Below are positions 25,507 through 34,125 of a DNA stretch of 41,750 nt, in pieces. Where the stretch lies: the IMG/VR virus record IMGVR_UViG_3300034374_009450, positions 1 through 41,750 of that record; one strand, written 5' to 3'. The translations under genes and the position numbers were made by a program. Positions within the stretch are counted from its first letter, which is position 1. Each line of letters opens with the position of its first letter. The notes under the pieces are model-generated. The model was given only the letters and a program-made list of their open reading frames with translations. It searched no databases and had not been told where the DNA came from. This DNA comes from a virus.

Positions 25507-26449
25507 CGAAGAATATAGAGCATTAGATTGTGTAAATCAATCTAGTCTAAAACTTCTAAGAAGGTCTCCAAAAGCGTTTAAATTTAATGTATATAATAAC
25601 GATAGTATTGCCTTTGTTGAAGGTGATGCTGTCGATACATTACTAACTAATGGCGAAGATGCTTTTCATTCTAAATTTTATGTAGGTGCTGCTGAAAAAC
25701 CAACTGGTAAAATGGCAGTATTTGTTAAAAAGCTTTTAGAATTAAATGATCTTGGCGACACCCCTAATAGTATGTTTTATCAAGAAGCATATGATGCAGG
25801 AGAGTGGAGTCCCAGGGCAGCTAGTCTTGGCGCCATTATTAAACGTTTTGAAGACAACTTTTTAGATTATTACAAAGAGCAAAAAGAAAACGAAAATAAA
25901 ATAGCACTAAGCGAAAGTGTATACAAAAATACATTTGAAATTGTGCATACAATATTATCTGATCCACATTGTTCTGTATATTTTACAGAAAATACAAAAT
26001 ATCAAGTTCCTATAGTAGGTAATCTTGAAGACGTTCCTTGTAAAGGATTGTTAGATATGGTTATTGAAACAGATAAAACTATATTACCTATAGACATCAA
26101 AACTACAGGTAAAGATATTTATGATTTTAAACGATCTTATTTACAATATGGTTATGATTTTCAAGGTAGTTTCTATACAGCATTGTTACAACAACAATAT
26201 CCTGATAAAGAAATTTTACCTTTTAAATTTATAGTGTGTGAAAAGTCCTTATTTAATCCTCCTTTAGTATTTGAAATGACTAAAGAGGAATTAGAATTTG
26301 GAAAAAATGGAAGGATACTTAACAGTTATAAGTACCGAGGTTGGAAAAACTTACTGGATGAATATAAATATAGAAATGCTACTAACAATTGGGAATATCC
26401 TATTGATTATGAAGGGTGTGAATACATATCCATTCCAGGTAGTAAATGA
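25499..26449 (+). CDS. RecE-like PD-(D/E)XK exonuclease
   Basis: A 316-residue protein with an N-terminal NQSSLKLLRRSPKAF block (residues 13-27), GDAVDTLL (42-49), KGLLDM (D186), DIKTTG (D199, K201) and QGSFYTALL (222-230). These fit the DUF3799/RecE-like family of phage recombination exonucleases, which resect one strand of double-stranded DNA. In this region it can work with the Sak4-like ATPase and the SSB-like protein in strand annealing. It overlaps the resolvase end by 8 bases and the next gene by 4. Confidence 0.8.
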   Translation: MTNEEYRALDCVNQSSLKLLRRSPKAFKFNVYNNDSIAFVEGDAVDTLLTNGEDAFHSKFYVGAAEKPTGKMAVFVKKLLELNDLGDTPNSMFYQEAYDAGEWSPRAASLGAIIKRFEDNFLDYYKEQKENENKIALSESVYKNTFEIVHTILSDPHCSVYFTENTKYQVPIVGNLEDVPCKGLLDMVIETDKTILPIDIKTTGKDIYDFKRSYLQYGYDFQGSFYTALLQQQYPDKEILPFKFIVCEKSLFNPPLVFEMTKEELEFGKNGRILNSYKYRGWKNLLDEYKYRNATNNWEYPIDYEGCEYISIPGSK

Positions 26450-26976
26450 TATTATATGATACAGTAAAAACTAGAAGTACAATGTACTTACTATATATGC
26501 TTAATATTAATCTTACAGAATTATTCAAACACGATAACTTTTTAAACTGTTATTTTGGAGATGATGGGCATCATACAGATTATCCTGATTCTCTATATGT
26601 AAGATTCTCTTACGAGCATACAGATCAATTCAGTCGATTTTTAGAAAAACAAGAGGCTAACTCTACTTTTATAACTTCCTATGATTTGCCTGAGGGTGAA
26701 ATCATGTTAGTATTTAAAATACCTCCTGAAAAATTAGATGACTACAATCATTTTAAAGCAGGACGTTATTCTAAAATAGACAAAAGATTTATTACTAGAT
26801 TTTTTCAACCTACTGATCCGAGATTTTTAATATGTTTTAAAAGAGAAACTGTTAAAAAGGATTTAGAGAAAGCTTTAGGTGTTACATTATCTGACGATGC
26901 AGAATTAGATAGTATTCCAGATTTAGAAACAGAAATTTTTAGATATAATAACGAAAAACATGAAAAAAGCATTTAG
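26446..26976 (+). CDS. Hypothetical protein
   Basis: A 176-residue protein of unknown function, rich in Asp and aromatic residues. It sits in an ATGA overlap after the exonuclease and overlaps the second class I amidotransferase by 17 bases, so all three are coupled. Confidence 0.65.
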   Translation: MILYDTVKTRSTMYLLYMLNINLTELFKHDNFLNCYFGDDGHHTDYPDSLYVRFSYEHTDQFSRFLEKQEANSTFITSYDLPEGEIMLVFKIPPEKLDDYNHFKAGRYSKIDKRFITRFFQPTDPRFLICFKRETVKKDLEKALGVTLSDDAELDSIPDLETEIFRYNNEKHEKSI

Positions 26977-27589
26977 CTTTAAACATAATTTAAGCAGTTT
27001 TATTGATGGTTTTGAAGAAGTTCAAAATCCGGAAGAGGCTGATTTAATTATTTTTCCTGGAGGAGCTGACGTTTCTCCATCTCTATACAAAGAAGATCCT
27101 CATCCATTTACTGGCTTTAGTGATAGTACTGATAAATTACATCAGTCTGTTTTTAAAGAATACGTAGGTAAAGTACCTATGTTAGGTATTTGTAGAGGTT
27201 CTCAATTTTTAAGTGTGATGAATGGTGCTAGTTTAGTACAACATATGAAACATCCTTATTGGCATTTAATGGCTACATATGATGGTAAAATATTGACAGT
27301 AAATTCTACCCACCATCAACAGATTTATTTAAGAAATTTAAATAAACAGACTTATAAATTATTAGGATTCACTCCTAATAAGATTTCTCCTATCCATGAA
27401 AATGGTAATAGTGAAGATTATCATTTTGCAGCTACTTACAGAGAACCTGAAGTAGTCTATTTTGGACAAACTAATTGTTTATGCATGCAGTATCATCCAG
27501 AATTAATGGATATTTCACAAAATAGGGAGGCTATAGAATGGAGTAATAACGTAATAAACCAATATTTATTTGAGAATGTCACAGTATAA
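26960..27589 (+). CDS. Second class I glutamine amidotransferase / C26 peptidase
   Basis: A 209-residue C26-type protein: IIFPGGADVSP (30-40), GICRGSQF with C78, VNSTHHQQ (114-121) and MQYHPEL with H179 and E181. It belongs to the same superfamily as the protein at 14981 but differs greatly in sequence and is shorter, so it is not a recent duplicate. It would hydrolyse gamma-glutamyl amides or feed ammonia to the ligase gene next to it, whose ATG (27576) overlaps its 3' end. Confidence 0.85.
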   Translation: MKKAFSFKHNLSSFIDGFEEVQNPEEADLIIFPGGADVSPSLYKEDPHPFTGFSDSTDKLHQSVFKEYVGKVPMLGICRGSQFLSVMNGASLVQHMKHPYWHLMATYDGKILTVNSTHHQQIYLRNLNKQTYKLLGFTPNKISPIHENGNSEDYHFAATYREPEVVYFGQTNCLCMQYHPELMDISQNREAIEWSNNVINQYLFENVTV

Positions 27590-28397
27590 AGTAGGAGCTG
27601 ATATAGAAGTATTTTTATGTCAGCCAAATAATGAAGAAAAGTATGTTTCAGTAGTAGGATTACTGGGAGGTACTAAAGATGAGCCTAAAAAGCTTAATAG
27701 AAAAGGATGTTTTGTGCAAGAAGATAATGTAGCAGCCGAATTTAATGTTTCTCCAACAACTGATCCTGAACATATGTGGCAGGATATTCAATATACTATT
27801 GATTATATTCAAGAGAAAACACAATATCCGGTTAAGGTTATCGCGTCAGCACAATTTCCTGAAGAAGAATTACTAACAGAACAAGCTAAAGTATTTGGGT
27901 GCGAGCCTGATATAAATGCATGGGATGAAGCTCTTATTATAGTTTCTGATGAAGTTAAAGAGAAGTATCCATTATTACGCACAACTGGAGGTCATATACA
28001 TATAGGCTATGACTTATTTGCGAAAGATAATGATGCTTGTTTTGAAGCTGTCAAACTGTTAGATTTTTATTTAGGTATACCTTCTTTATTATTAGATACT
28101 GATACTGATAGACGAATTTTATATGGTGTTGCAGGAGCTTGTAGGTTAAAACCTTATGGGTTAGAATACAGGTCTTTATCATCATTTTGGTGTTCTTCTA
28201 AAGAACTTGTTGAATGGGTATTTGAAGGAGTTGAACGTGTTATGAATGACGTTAGGGAAGGTAGGACTATTAATGATTTATTAAGAGGTACTGACATTAA
28301 TGTTGAAAATATAATTAACTCTTATGATAAAGAAACTGCACAAGCTATTGTTGAAGAGTTTGCACTAATTCCAGAAACTGTTAAAATTAACGCATGA
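27576..28397 (+). CDS. Phage COOH-NH2 ligase (phiEco32 type 2-like)
   Basis: A 273-residue amidoligase. Motifs: VGADIEVF (6-13), QEDNVAAEFN (48-57), TGGHIHIGY (138-146) and a GLEYRSLSSFW block (195-205). These match the glutamine-synthetase-like ligases seen in phiEco32-like phages. It should form an amide between a carboxylate and an amine with ATP. ATG 27576 is preferred over TTG 27570. It overlaps the class I amidotransferase upstream and is followed, with overlap, by a small hypothetical gene. Confidence 0.85.
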   Translation: MSQYKVGADIEVFLCQPNNEEKYVSVVGLLGGTKDEPKKLNRKGCFVQEDNVAAEFNVSPTTDPEHMWQDIQYTIDYIQEKTQYPVKVIASAQFPEEELLTEQAKVFGCEPDINAWDEALIIVSDEVKEKYPLLRTTGGHIHIGYDLFAKDNDACFEAVKLLDFYLGIPSLLLDTDTDRRILYGVAGACRLKPYGLEYRSLSSFWCSSKELVEWVFEGVERVMNDVREGRTINDLLRGTDINVENIINSYDKETAQAIVEEFALIPETVKINA

Positions 28398-28660
28398 AAT
28401 GTATATTAGAGAAAATAGGAGAACGTAAGTCTAATTCAAAACACATACGCTACAATAAAGTAGGTACTAAAATAGAGGGAGAATTAATTTATACCCCTCG
28501 TATAGCTACCTGTGTGGTAATCCAAAAAGAAATTAGCGAATATTTTTCTACAGATAATGTTATTAAAATTATCAAAGAAGATGACAATGTAACCACTTTT
28601 TGGACAATCCATAGTGTATGGAGACTAACATTAATTAACGTACCAAATTTGGTAAATTAA
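28394..28660 (+). CDS. Small hypothetical protein
   Basis: An 88-residue protein starting in an ATGA overlap with the ligase stop. It appears to be a small beta-rich fold. No family recognised. Its tight coupling to the ligase makes it a candidate accessory or substrate protein. Confidence 0.6.
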   Translation: MKCILEKIGERKSNSKHIRYNKVGTKIEGELIYTPRIATCVVIQKEISEYFSTDNVIKIIKEDDNVTTFWTIHSVWRLTLINVPNLVN

Positions 28661-28689
28661 ATAAATTTTTTTAACTTTAAAAATAAATA

Positions 28690-29073
28690 ATGACGAGAAA
28701 TATTGCAGTATACGGATCCTTACGTCAAAAGGAATATAATTTACAACGCTTTCAAGCAATGTTTGGAGCAGAAAATATGGTATATAAAACAACAGTTGAA
28801 GTACCTAATTTTAAATTGTATTCATTACATGGTGGAGCATATCCAGGTATTAAGAAAAGTATAGACGATTCGGACACAATTCAAGTAGATTTATTTGAAG
28901 TAGCTGAAGAAGTATATGATGCTATTAATGCTATGGAAATAGGAGCTAACTATATTCCAGAAAGGATTACAGTTGGTAACGAAACTTATACTATTTGGGT
29001 ATATAGAGGAATGATAGAACCTCAAAATTATATTAAATCCGGAGATTGGTCTACTAGAGATGAAATGGTATAG
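28690..29073 (+). CDS. Gamma-glutamylcyclotransferase-like protein
   Basis: A 127-residue AIG2/GGCT-fold protein. YGSLR (residues 8-12) is the substrate-binding loop, and the Glu in INAMEIGANY (about residue 82) sits where the family has its catalytic acid. The fold cyclises gamma-glutamyl amines to 5-oxoproline, or cleaves gamma-glutamyl-lysine isopeptides. It ends the run of amide-bond genes and overlaps the dCMP deaminase start by 14 bases. Confidence 0.8.
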   Translation: MTRNIAVYGSLRQKEYNLQRFQAMFGAENMVYKTTVEVPNFKLYSLHGGAYPGIKKSIDDSDTIQVDLFEVAEEVYDAINAMEIGANYIPERITVGNETYTIWVYRGMIEPQNYIKSGDWSTRDEMV

Positions 29074-29491
29074 TAGATTTCTAGATTTAGCAAATCTAGT
29101 TGCTTCTTGGAGTAAAGATGATCCTACGAAAGTAGGGTGTGTAATAGCTGATACAGACAACAAAATATTAAGTGTTGGATATAACGGCTTTCCTAAAGGT
29201 ATTAATGATGACGTGAAATCAAGAAAAGAACGCCCTCAAAAATATCTTTGGACAGAACACGCAGAAAGAAATGCCATCTTTACTGCAAGTAGTAAAGGCA
29301 CAAAGTTAGAAGGTAGTACAATGATAACTACTATGTTTCCTTGTGCAGATTGTGCGCGAGCAATAATAGCTTGCGGCATAAAAAATGTATATTCTCCAGC
29401 TCCTAAAGAGTTGGGGTGGGAAGAGTCACATAAAGTCTCATTAGAAATGTTCAATGAGGCTGAAGTAGCTGTGATTTTTAGTAATGATTAA
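29060..29491 (+). CDS. dCMP deaminase
   Basis: A 143-residue zinc-dependent deaminase with HAE (67-69) and PCADC (94-98), the metal site and catalytic Glu. It converts dCMP to dUMP, feeding ThyX for dTMP synthesis. It is the first gene of a nucleotide block and overlaps both neighbours. Confidence 0.92.
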   Translation: MKWYSRFLDLANLVASWSKDDPTKVGCVIADTDNKILSVGYNGFPKGINDDVKSRKERPQKYLWTEHAERNAIFTASSKGTKLEGSTMITTMFPCADCARAIIACGIKNVYSPAPKELGWEESHKVSLEMFNEAEVAVIFSND

Positions 29492-29832
29492 TGGAACAAG
29501 CATTAAGATATAACGATTCTAAATCACAATTAAGTTTGTTAGATTTAGATAGCTTCTCTGACGTTGCTGATGTGTTGCAATTTGGCGCTAATAAATATAG
29601 TAGAGATAACTGGCGAAAAGGTTTACCTGTAACTAGTATTCTTGATAGTTTACTACGCCATGTTGCAGCGCTCCAACGTGGAGAATTTTTAGATCCAGAA
29701 AGTGGATTACCTCATACAGGTCATATAGGATGTAACGTAATGTTTTTAAACTACGTTATGAGAAATAAACCTAAATTTATAGATATTCCTGGTATAATTG
29801 ATAGTAGGAACGAATATTATGAATCTAACTAA
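29491..29832 (+). CDS. DUF5664 dATP/dGTP diphosphohydrolase-like protein
   Basis: A 113-residue protein with the DUF5664 pattern: RYNDSKSQLSLL (6-17), a Glu-free DVADVLQFGANKYSRDNWR helix pair and SLLRHVAALQRGE followed by GLPHTGHIGCNVMFL. NCBI-style annotation links this family to dATP/dGTP diphosphohydrolase activity. In the pathway it could trim purine dNTPs to balance the pool. Confidence 0.75.
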   Translation: MEQALRYNDSKSQLSLLDLDSFSDVADVLQFGANKYSRDNWRKGLPVTSILDSLLRHVAALQRGEFLDPESGLPHTGHIGCNVMFLNYVMRNKPKFIDIPGIIDSRNEYYESN

Positions 29833-30187
29833 GATTTATTTAGCTATTCCTTATACAGGAATGGAAGATGAATCATACGAATTAGTAAATAAAGCGTGTG
29901 TAGAGATTTTACGAAATAAAGAATTTAACGTATTTTCTCCAATTACACACTCTCATCCATTAGCTAAAAACCATGGCCTAGAGGGCGATTGGAATTTTTG
30001 GCAAAATATGGATAAACAATTTATTGATTGGTGTGATGAGCTTTGGGTAGTAATTCCTCCCACTGAAGATGGAATGAGTTTAGTACGTAATTCAGTAGGA
30101 GTTCAAGCTGAGTGTGAATACGCCGCCTCGTTGATGAAGCCTATTCATTACTTTTCTTTTGAGGAGGCTGTATATAAAATAACATGA
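29819..30187 (+). CDS. DUF1937-like, deoxyribosyltransferase-fold protein
   Basis: A 122-residue protein. The ATG at 29819 is used rather than an upstream in-frame TTG. KIYLAIPYTG, FNVFSPITHSHPLA, a WNFWQNMDKQFIDWCDELWV segment and SVGVQAECEYA fit the Rossmann-like DUF1937/nucleoside 2-deoxyribosyltransferase group. It overlaps the upstream gene by 14 bases. It may salvage or exchange nucleobases, or hydrolyse a nucleotide N-glycosidic bond. Confidence 0.7.
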   Translation: MNLTKIYLAIPYTGMEDESYELVNKACVEILRNKEFNVFSPITHSHPLAKNHGLEGDWNFWQNMDKQFIDWCDELWVVIPPTEDGMSLVRNSVGVQAECEYAASLMKPIHYFSFEEAVYKIT

Positions 30188-32076
30188 TTTATTTTGTAGG
30201 ACAAAACAATTTTTTTGATGGTAATAAAAACATTATACAAAATGCTTCAGTAGAAGATTGTTTAAATTATTTTAAAAATCATTATAGTATACAAGTAGAT
30301 ACCGAAACTCAAGGTAGAGATCCTCATACAAAAAAGATAATTTCTCTACAGATTGGCGATACTAATAATCAATACGTTATTGATTGTAGACATATTGACA
30401 TTTTGTTATTTAAGAATTTATTAGAATCTAAACTATGTATATTACATAATGCTAAATTTGATTACAGCTTTTTAAAAATAGCTGGAATTATATTAGAACG
30501 TATTTACGATACTATGTTAGCAGAATGTATAATTTATTGCGGATATGAAAAGTGGGGATATGGATTAGATAAGCTTGTCAAACGCTACTGTAATGTAACG
30601 TTAAGTAAAGATACTAGAGGAGAATTTTATTTAGTTAAAGACAAACCTTTAACATTTAAACAAATAGAATATGGCTCTTTAGATGTTAAATACTTACATG
30701 ATATTAAAAAACAGCAAGAAGCAAAATTATCGAAGTATAAATTACAATATTGCGCTAATTTAGAATTTGAGGTAGTTAAGGCGTTAGCAGACATTGAATT
30801 GAATGGTATGTACCTAAATACTGAAAAGTGGCTTAAACTGGCTGAAAAGTATGAAGACGACCTTATTAAGTATGAAGACGCTTTAGATGAATTACTATTA
30901 ACAGACCCTATATTAAAAAACTATTATAAGTCTAATGGCGTTATAAATTTATTTGGAGAACAAGAAAGACAATTAAATATTAATTACTCTTCTCCTAGCC
31001 AGGTTCAAAAATTAATTAATTACACAGGTATAGAATTAGAAAATACTTCTAATCAAGCTTTAATAGCCAATGTTAATAAACATCCTCTATTTGGTAAATT
31101 AATAGATTATAGAACTTCTGCTAAAAGAGTTTCTACTTACGGTAAATCTTTCTTAAAATACATTAATAATAATACCGGTAGAGTACATACTAATTTCTGG
31201 CAAATATTAGCCACAGGAAGAATAAGTTCAGGAAGTGAGCAAATGAATGCTCCTAATTTACAAAATATTCCTAATGATAATACAACACGAAATTGTTTTG
31301 AAGCTAGAGAAGGATATAGTTGGGTTTCCATTGATTATTCCGGACAAGAATTAAGACTAATGGCTGATGCTTCTAACGAATCAGGTTTTATTGATTGTTT
31401 AAATTCTGGAGACGACTTACATTGTTTTGTGGGTTCTATGATGTTTAAACGTAAAATAACTAAAGCTGATAAAGATTTAAGGCAAAAAGCTAAAACGATT
31501 AATTTTGGTAAGCCTTATGGAATGGGGCCTCTTAAATTAGCCTCTACCCTAAAGATTTCTATGGATGAAGCCGAATCATTATTTTTAGAATATGCTAAGG
31601 CATTTCCTAGATTAAATAAGTGGCTAGACAAGCAGGGTAATAAGGCTAAAAGAAATATGTATTCTTCTACATATGCTCCTTGTTTAAGAAGAAGATGGTA
31701 TCCAGATATGAGACGTGCTAAGTATTTAAGAGCTTTAAATCCTACTGACACAGAAAGTTGGCGAGAGATTTATAAAATCGAAGGTAGTACTGAACGTAAT
31801 GGTATGAATGCTCCAATACAAGGAACTGGTGCTGATATTACTAAAGAAGCTTTAGTAGGTGTTAGAAAGTTAGTATCTAGATATAATAAAGAATACGGCA
31901 CATGTGCCTATTTAATATGTACAGTACATGATCAAATTGATGTAGAAGTGCGTGAAGATTTCGCAGAAAGATTTGCTAAAGAAATGGAAACAATAATGAT
32001 AGATTGTGGTAATAAGTATGTAAGCCAAGTAAATATGGATGTAGATACTACTATCACAAAGATGTGGGTAAAATAA
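30184..32076 (+). CDS. Family A DNA polymerase with 3'-5' exonuclease
   Basis: A 630-residue replicative polymerase without a 5' nuclease domain. Exonuclease motifs: DTE (D39, E41), NAKFDY (D93) and YGSLD (Y163, D167). Polymerase motif A is SIDYSGQEL with D384; motif B has R433, K437, F441 and Y445 around KTINFGKPYG; motif C is VHDQ (581-584), where most family members have VHDE. F441 is the residue linked to discrimination against dideoxynucleotides. It overlaps the DUF1937 gene by four bases and the ThyX gene by one. Confidence 0.93.
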   Translation: MIYFVGQNNFFDGNKNIIQNASVEDCLNYFKNHYSIQVDTETQGRDPHTKKIISLQIGDTNNQYVIDCRHIDILLFKNLLESKLCILHNAKFDYSFLKIAGIILERIYDTMLAECIIYCGYEKWGYGLDKLVKRYCNVTLSKDTRGEFYLVKDKPLTFKQIEYGSLDVKYLHDIKKQQEAKLSKYKLQYCANLEFEVVKALADIELNGMYLNTEKWLKLAEKYEDDLIKYEDALDELLLTDPILKNYYKSNGVINLFGEQERQLNINYSSPSQVQKLINYTGIELENTSNQALIANVNKHPLFGKLIDYRTSAKRVSTYGKSFLKYINNNTGRVHTNFWQILATGRISSGSEQMNAPNLQNIPNDNTTRNCFEAREGYSWVSIDYSGQELRLMADASNESGFIDCLNSGDDLHCFVGSMMFKRKITKADKDLRQKAKTINFGKPYGMGPLKLASTLKISMDEAESLFLEYAKAFPRLNKWLDKQGNKAKRNMYSSTYAPCLRRRWYPDMRRAKYLRALNPTDTESWREIYKIEGSTERNGMNAPIQGTGADITKEALVGVRKLVSRYNKEYGTCAYLICTVHDQIDVEVREDFAERFAKEMETIMIDCGNKYVSQVNMDVDTTITKMWVK

Positions 32077-33125
32077 TGTATAATTGTGAAATACTAGCTG
32101 ATTCTCTATCTCCTACAGGGGATAGAATCACAACAATGAAAATAACTTTTCCTAGAATAATGTTAGCTGAGTTTAATACTCACAGAATGTTTTCAAGGAA
32201 TAGTGCTAGCTCAAGAGCTATACCATTTAAAAAAATGGTAAAAATGGTAGAAGAAAATCCTTTTATTCCTATTGCTTGGCAAAAAGATCATAAAGGTATG
32301 CAGGGAACTGAATATTTTACAGAAAAAGAAGATATTGATGAATCAATAGATAATTGGCTGCAAGCAAGGGATAGAGCAGTAAGTCAAGCTAACGAGCTTA
32401 CTGATATAGGTATAACTAAACAACTTTGTAATAGACTTCTCGAACCTTTCATGTGGCATACAGTAATTGTAACTGCTACGGAGTGGGAGAACTTCTTTAA
32501 GTTGAGATGTCCTCAATATTGGTTTAGTAATTTTCCTAATGAATATCATCGTAGTAAAAAAGATGCTAAGAAGAAACAACCTGTTGTATTAGATAAATAC
32601 ACAGACTTGATGTGGCTAAAAGCAAATAAAAGTCAAGCAGATATCCATATTCAAGCAATAGCTGAATTAATGTGGGATGCTATCAGTGAATCTACTCCTA
32701 AAGAACTTGAAGAAGGCGAATGGCATATACCTTTTGGAGATAATTTAGAAGAATCACGTCTTTACGATATTGTAAGTCGCCAAGGAAGTTGGAGCTTTAT
32801 GGATGTTCCTATTAAAGAAATGGAAGACTTATCTGTAAAAATAGCAACAGCTAGATGCGCTAGAATAAGCTATGAAACACTAGGTGATAATCCTAAGATT
32901 GATTATGAAGCTGATGTTAAGTTACATGATAGGCTATTAAAAGAAGGCCACATGTCTCCATTTGAGCATTGTGCTAGAGTTATGACTGAAGATGAGCATT
33001 TTCATTATACACAAACTAGGCCTACAAAAGGTAAAGAGGTAGAAGCGGGAAATGAACATAGTGATTTTGGTTGGTGTAGAAATTTTAGAGGATTTATTCA
33101 GTATAGACATTTAGTAGATACCTAA
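32076..33125 (+). CDS. thyX: Flavin-dependent thymidylate synthase
   Basis: A 349-residue ThyX. The signature RHRxxSxxxxSxR appears as THRMFSRNSASSR (residues 35-47). The enzyme makes dTMP from dUMP using FAD and methylene-tetrahydrofolate. The protein is longer than typical bacterial ThyX (about 220-250 residues), with an insertion in the region 60-200. ATG 32076 overlaps the polymerase stop as TAATG. It pairs with the dCMP deaminase upstream. Confidence 0.92.
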   Translation: MYNCEILADSLSPTGDRITTMKITFPRIMLAEFNTHRMFSRNSASSRAIPFKKMVKMVEENPFIPIAWQKDHKGMQGTEYFTEKEDIDESIDNWLQARDRAVSQANELTDIGITKQLCNRLLEPFMWHTVIVTATEWENFFKLRCPQYWFSNFPNEYHRSKKDAKKKQPVVLDKYTDLMWLKANKSQADIHIQAIAELMWDAISESTPKELEEGEWHIPFGDNLEESRLYDIVSRQGSWSFMDVPIKEMEDLSVKIATARCARISYETLGDNPKIDYEADVKLHDRLLKEGHMSPFEHCARVMTEDEHFHYTQTRPTKGKEVEAGNEHSDFGWCRNFRGFIQYRHLVDT

Positions 33126-33137
33126 AAAAAACAAATT

Positions 33138-33824
33138 ATGACAACAAGATTTATAGGCTGTTTACATTTTGGACATAAATGGATGGCTGCTCATAGAGGA
33201 TTTAATGATACTTTTGATCATGATGAGACACTCATTGAAGTATGGAATTCTCATGTAAATAAAAGAGATTTAATATATGTTTTAGGTGATATTACTATGG
33301 AAACTAACTTATTTTATGGTCATTTAGATAGACTAAAAGGTAATAAAATTTTTGTGTTAGGTAACCATGATTTACCTAAACATGTACCTGAACTTATGCA
33401 GTATGGACAAACTTGTGCAGGTATGATTGATTATAAAGGTTATGCTATTACACATTGCCCAATTCATCCGCAGGAAGTACAATATTACAAAGCGAATATT
33501 CATGCTCATGTACATGAAAACAGTATTGATGATCCACGTTATATAAATGTGGATGCAAAACTTAGAAATTTTATACCATTATCTTTAGACGAATTAAAAG
33601 AATTAAGTGATGAGTCCATAACTCTTCAAAAAAGAGCTAACTTTGAAAAGTGGATAACCTTAAGAGAAGAAACTAAAAATGAAGAGGGTAAACTTTGTTA
33701 TTGCGGTCATACAAATAGATGTGACTGCGCTAACCCAAATCAAACACTGTTTGAAGAATCTGTAAAAAGAGGAGTTTTATCTCCTGATGACCCAAAAAAT
33801 GGTTGGAAGTCATTTAACGAATAA
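33138..33824 (+). CDS. Calcineurin-like metallophosphoesterase, variant metal site
   Basis: A 228-residue protein with GD (50-51), GNHD (75-78), ITHCPIHP (about 108-115) and HAHVH (about 128-132). The first metal motif, usually DxH, reads CLH (8-10) before FGH, so one metal-ligand Asp is absent. The C-terminal ~45 residues hold a CYCGHTNRCDC cluster that may bind zinc. It is likely a phosphodiesterase or phosphatase, or an inactive derivative. Confidence 0.75.
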   Translation: MTTRFIGCLHFGHKWMAAHRGFNDTFDHDETLIEVWNSHVNKRDLIYVLGDITMETNLFYGHLDRLKGNKIFVLGNHDLPKHVPELMQYGQTCAGMIDYKGYAITHCPIHPQEVQYYKANIHAHVHENSIDDPRYINVDAKLRNFIPLSLDELKELSDESITLQKRANFEKWITLREETKNEEGKLCYCGHTNRCDCANPNQTLFEESVKRGVLSPDDPKNGWKSFNE

Positions 33825-33850
33825 TTTTAATAATATAACACTGTTTTTAT

Positions 33851-33875
33851 GGGGAGTGTGGCAGCTCCCCTTTTT
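33851..33875 (+). terminator. Intrinsic terminator
   Basis: GGGGAG (33851-33856) pairs with CTCCCC (33865-33870) and is followed by five T. It ends the DNA-metabolism operon. An ATG at 33849 reads through the hairpin and is not the likely start of the next gene. Confidence 0.8.
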
Positions 33876-33878
33876 AAT

Positions 33879-34109
33879 ATGCCTAAGAAGAAAAAGGTAT
33901 TTATACAAGACAAAAACCTTTACAAACCTACTAAAGAGCAAGAACAAACAGCTTATAGGTTAAGTAAAGCAGATTATCACTACTATAAAATAATAGATAG
34001 TGGAGATAATACAGGAAACTTATTAATAAAAAAACAATTAAATAATCATATACTGATTATTTTTAAAGACGGTAGTTGTAATGATTACATAAGTTCTTTA
34101 AATCAATAA
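33879..34109 (+). CDS. Small basic hypothetical protein
   Basis: A 76-residue protein beginning MPKKKK. The ATG at 33879 is chosen because the upstream in-frame ATG (33849) lies in the terminator. Function unknown. Confidence 0.55.
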   Translation: MPKKKKVFIQDKNLYKPTKEQEQTAYRLSKADYHYYKIIDSGDNTGNLLIKKQLNNHILIIFKDGSCNDYISSLNQ

Positions 34110-34125
34110 TTAGTGATTTATAAAC

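Noticed and set aside
29491-32076. Z-genome (2-aminoadenine) system suggested by dNTP hydrolase and PolA
   Set aside because: No PurZ-like gene in the window and the hydrolase is DUF5664-type, so the idea is unsupported here.
33849-33878. ATG at 33849 as a gene start
   Set aside because: It reads through an intrinsic terminator; ATG 33879 is the better start.
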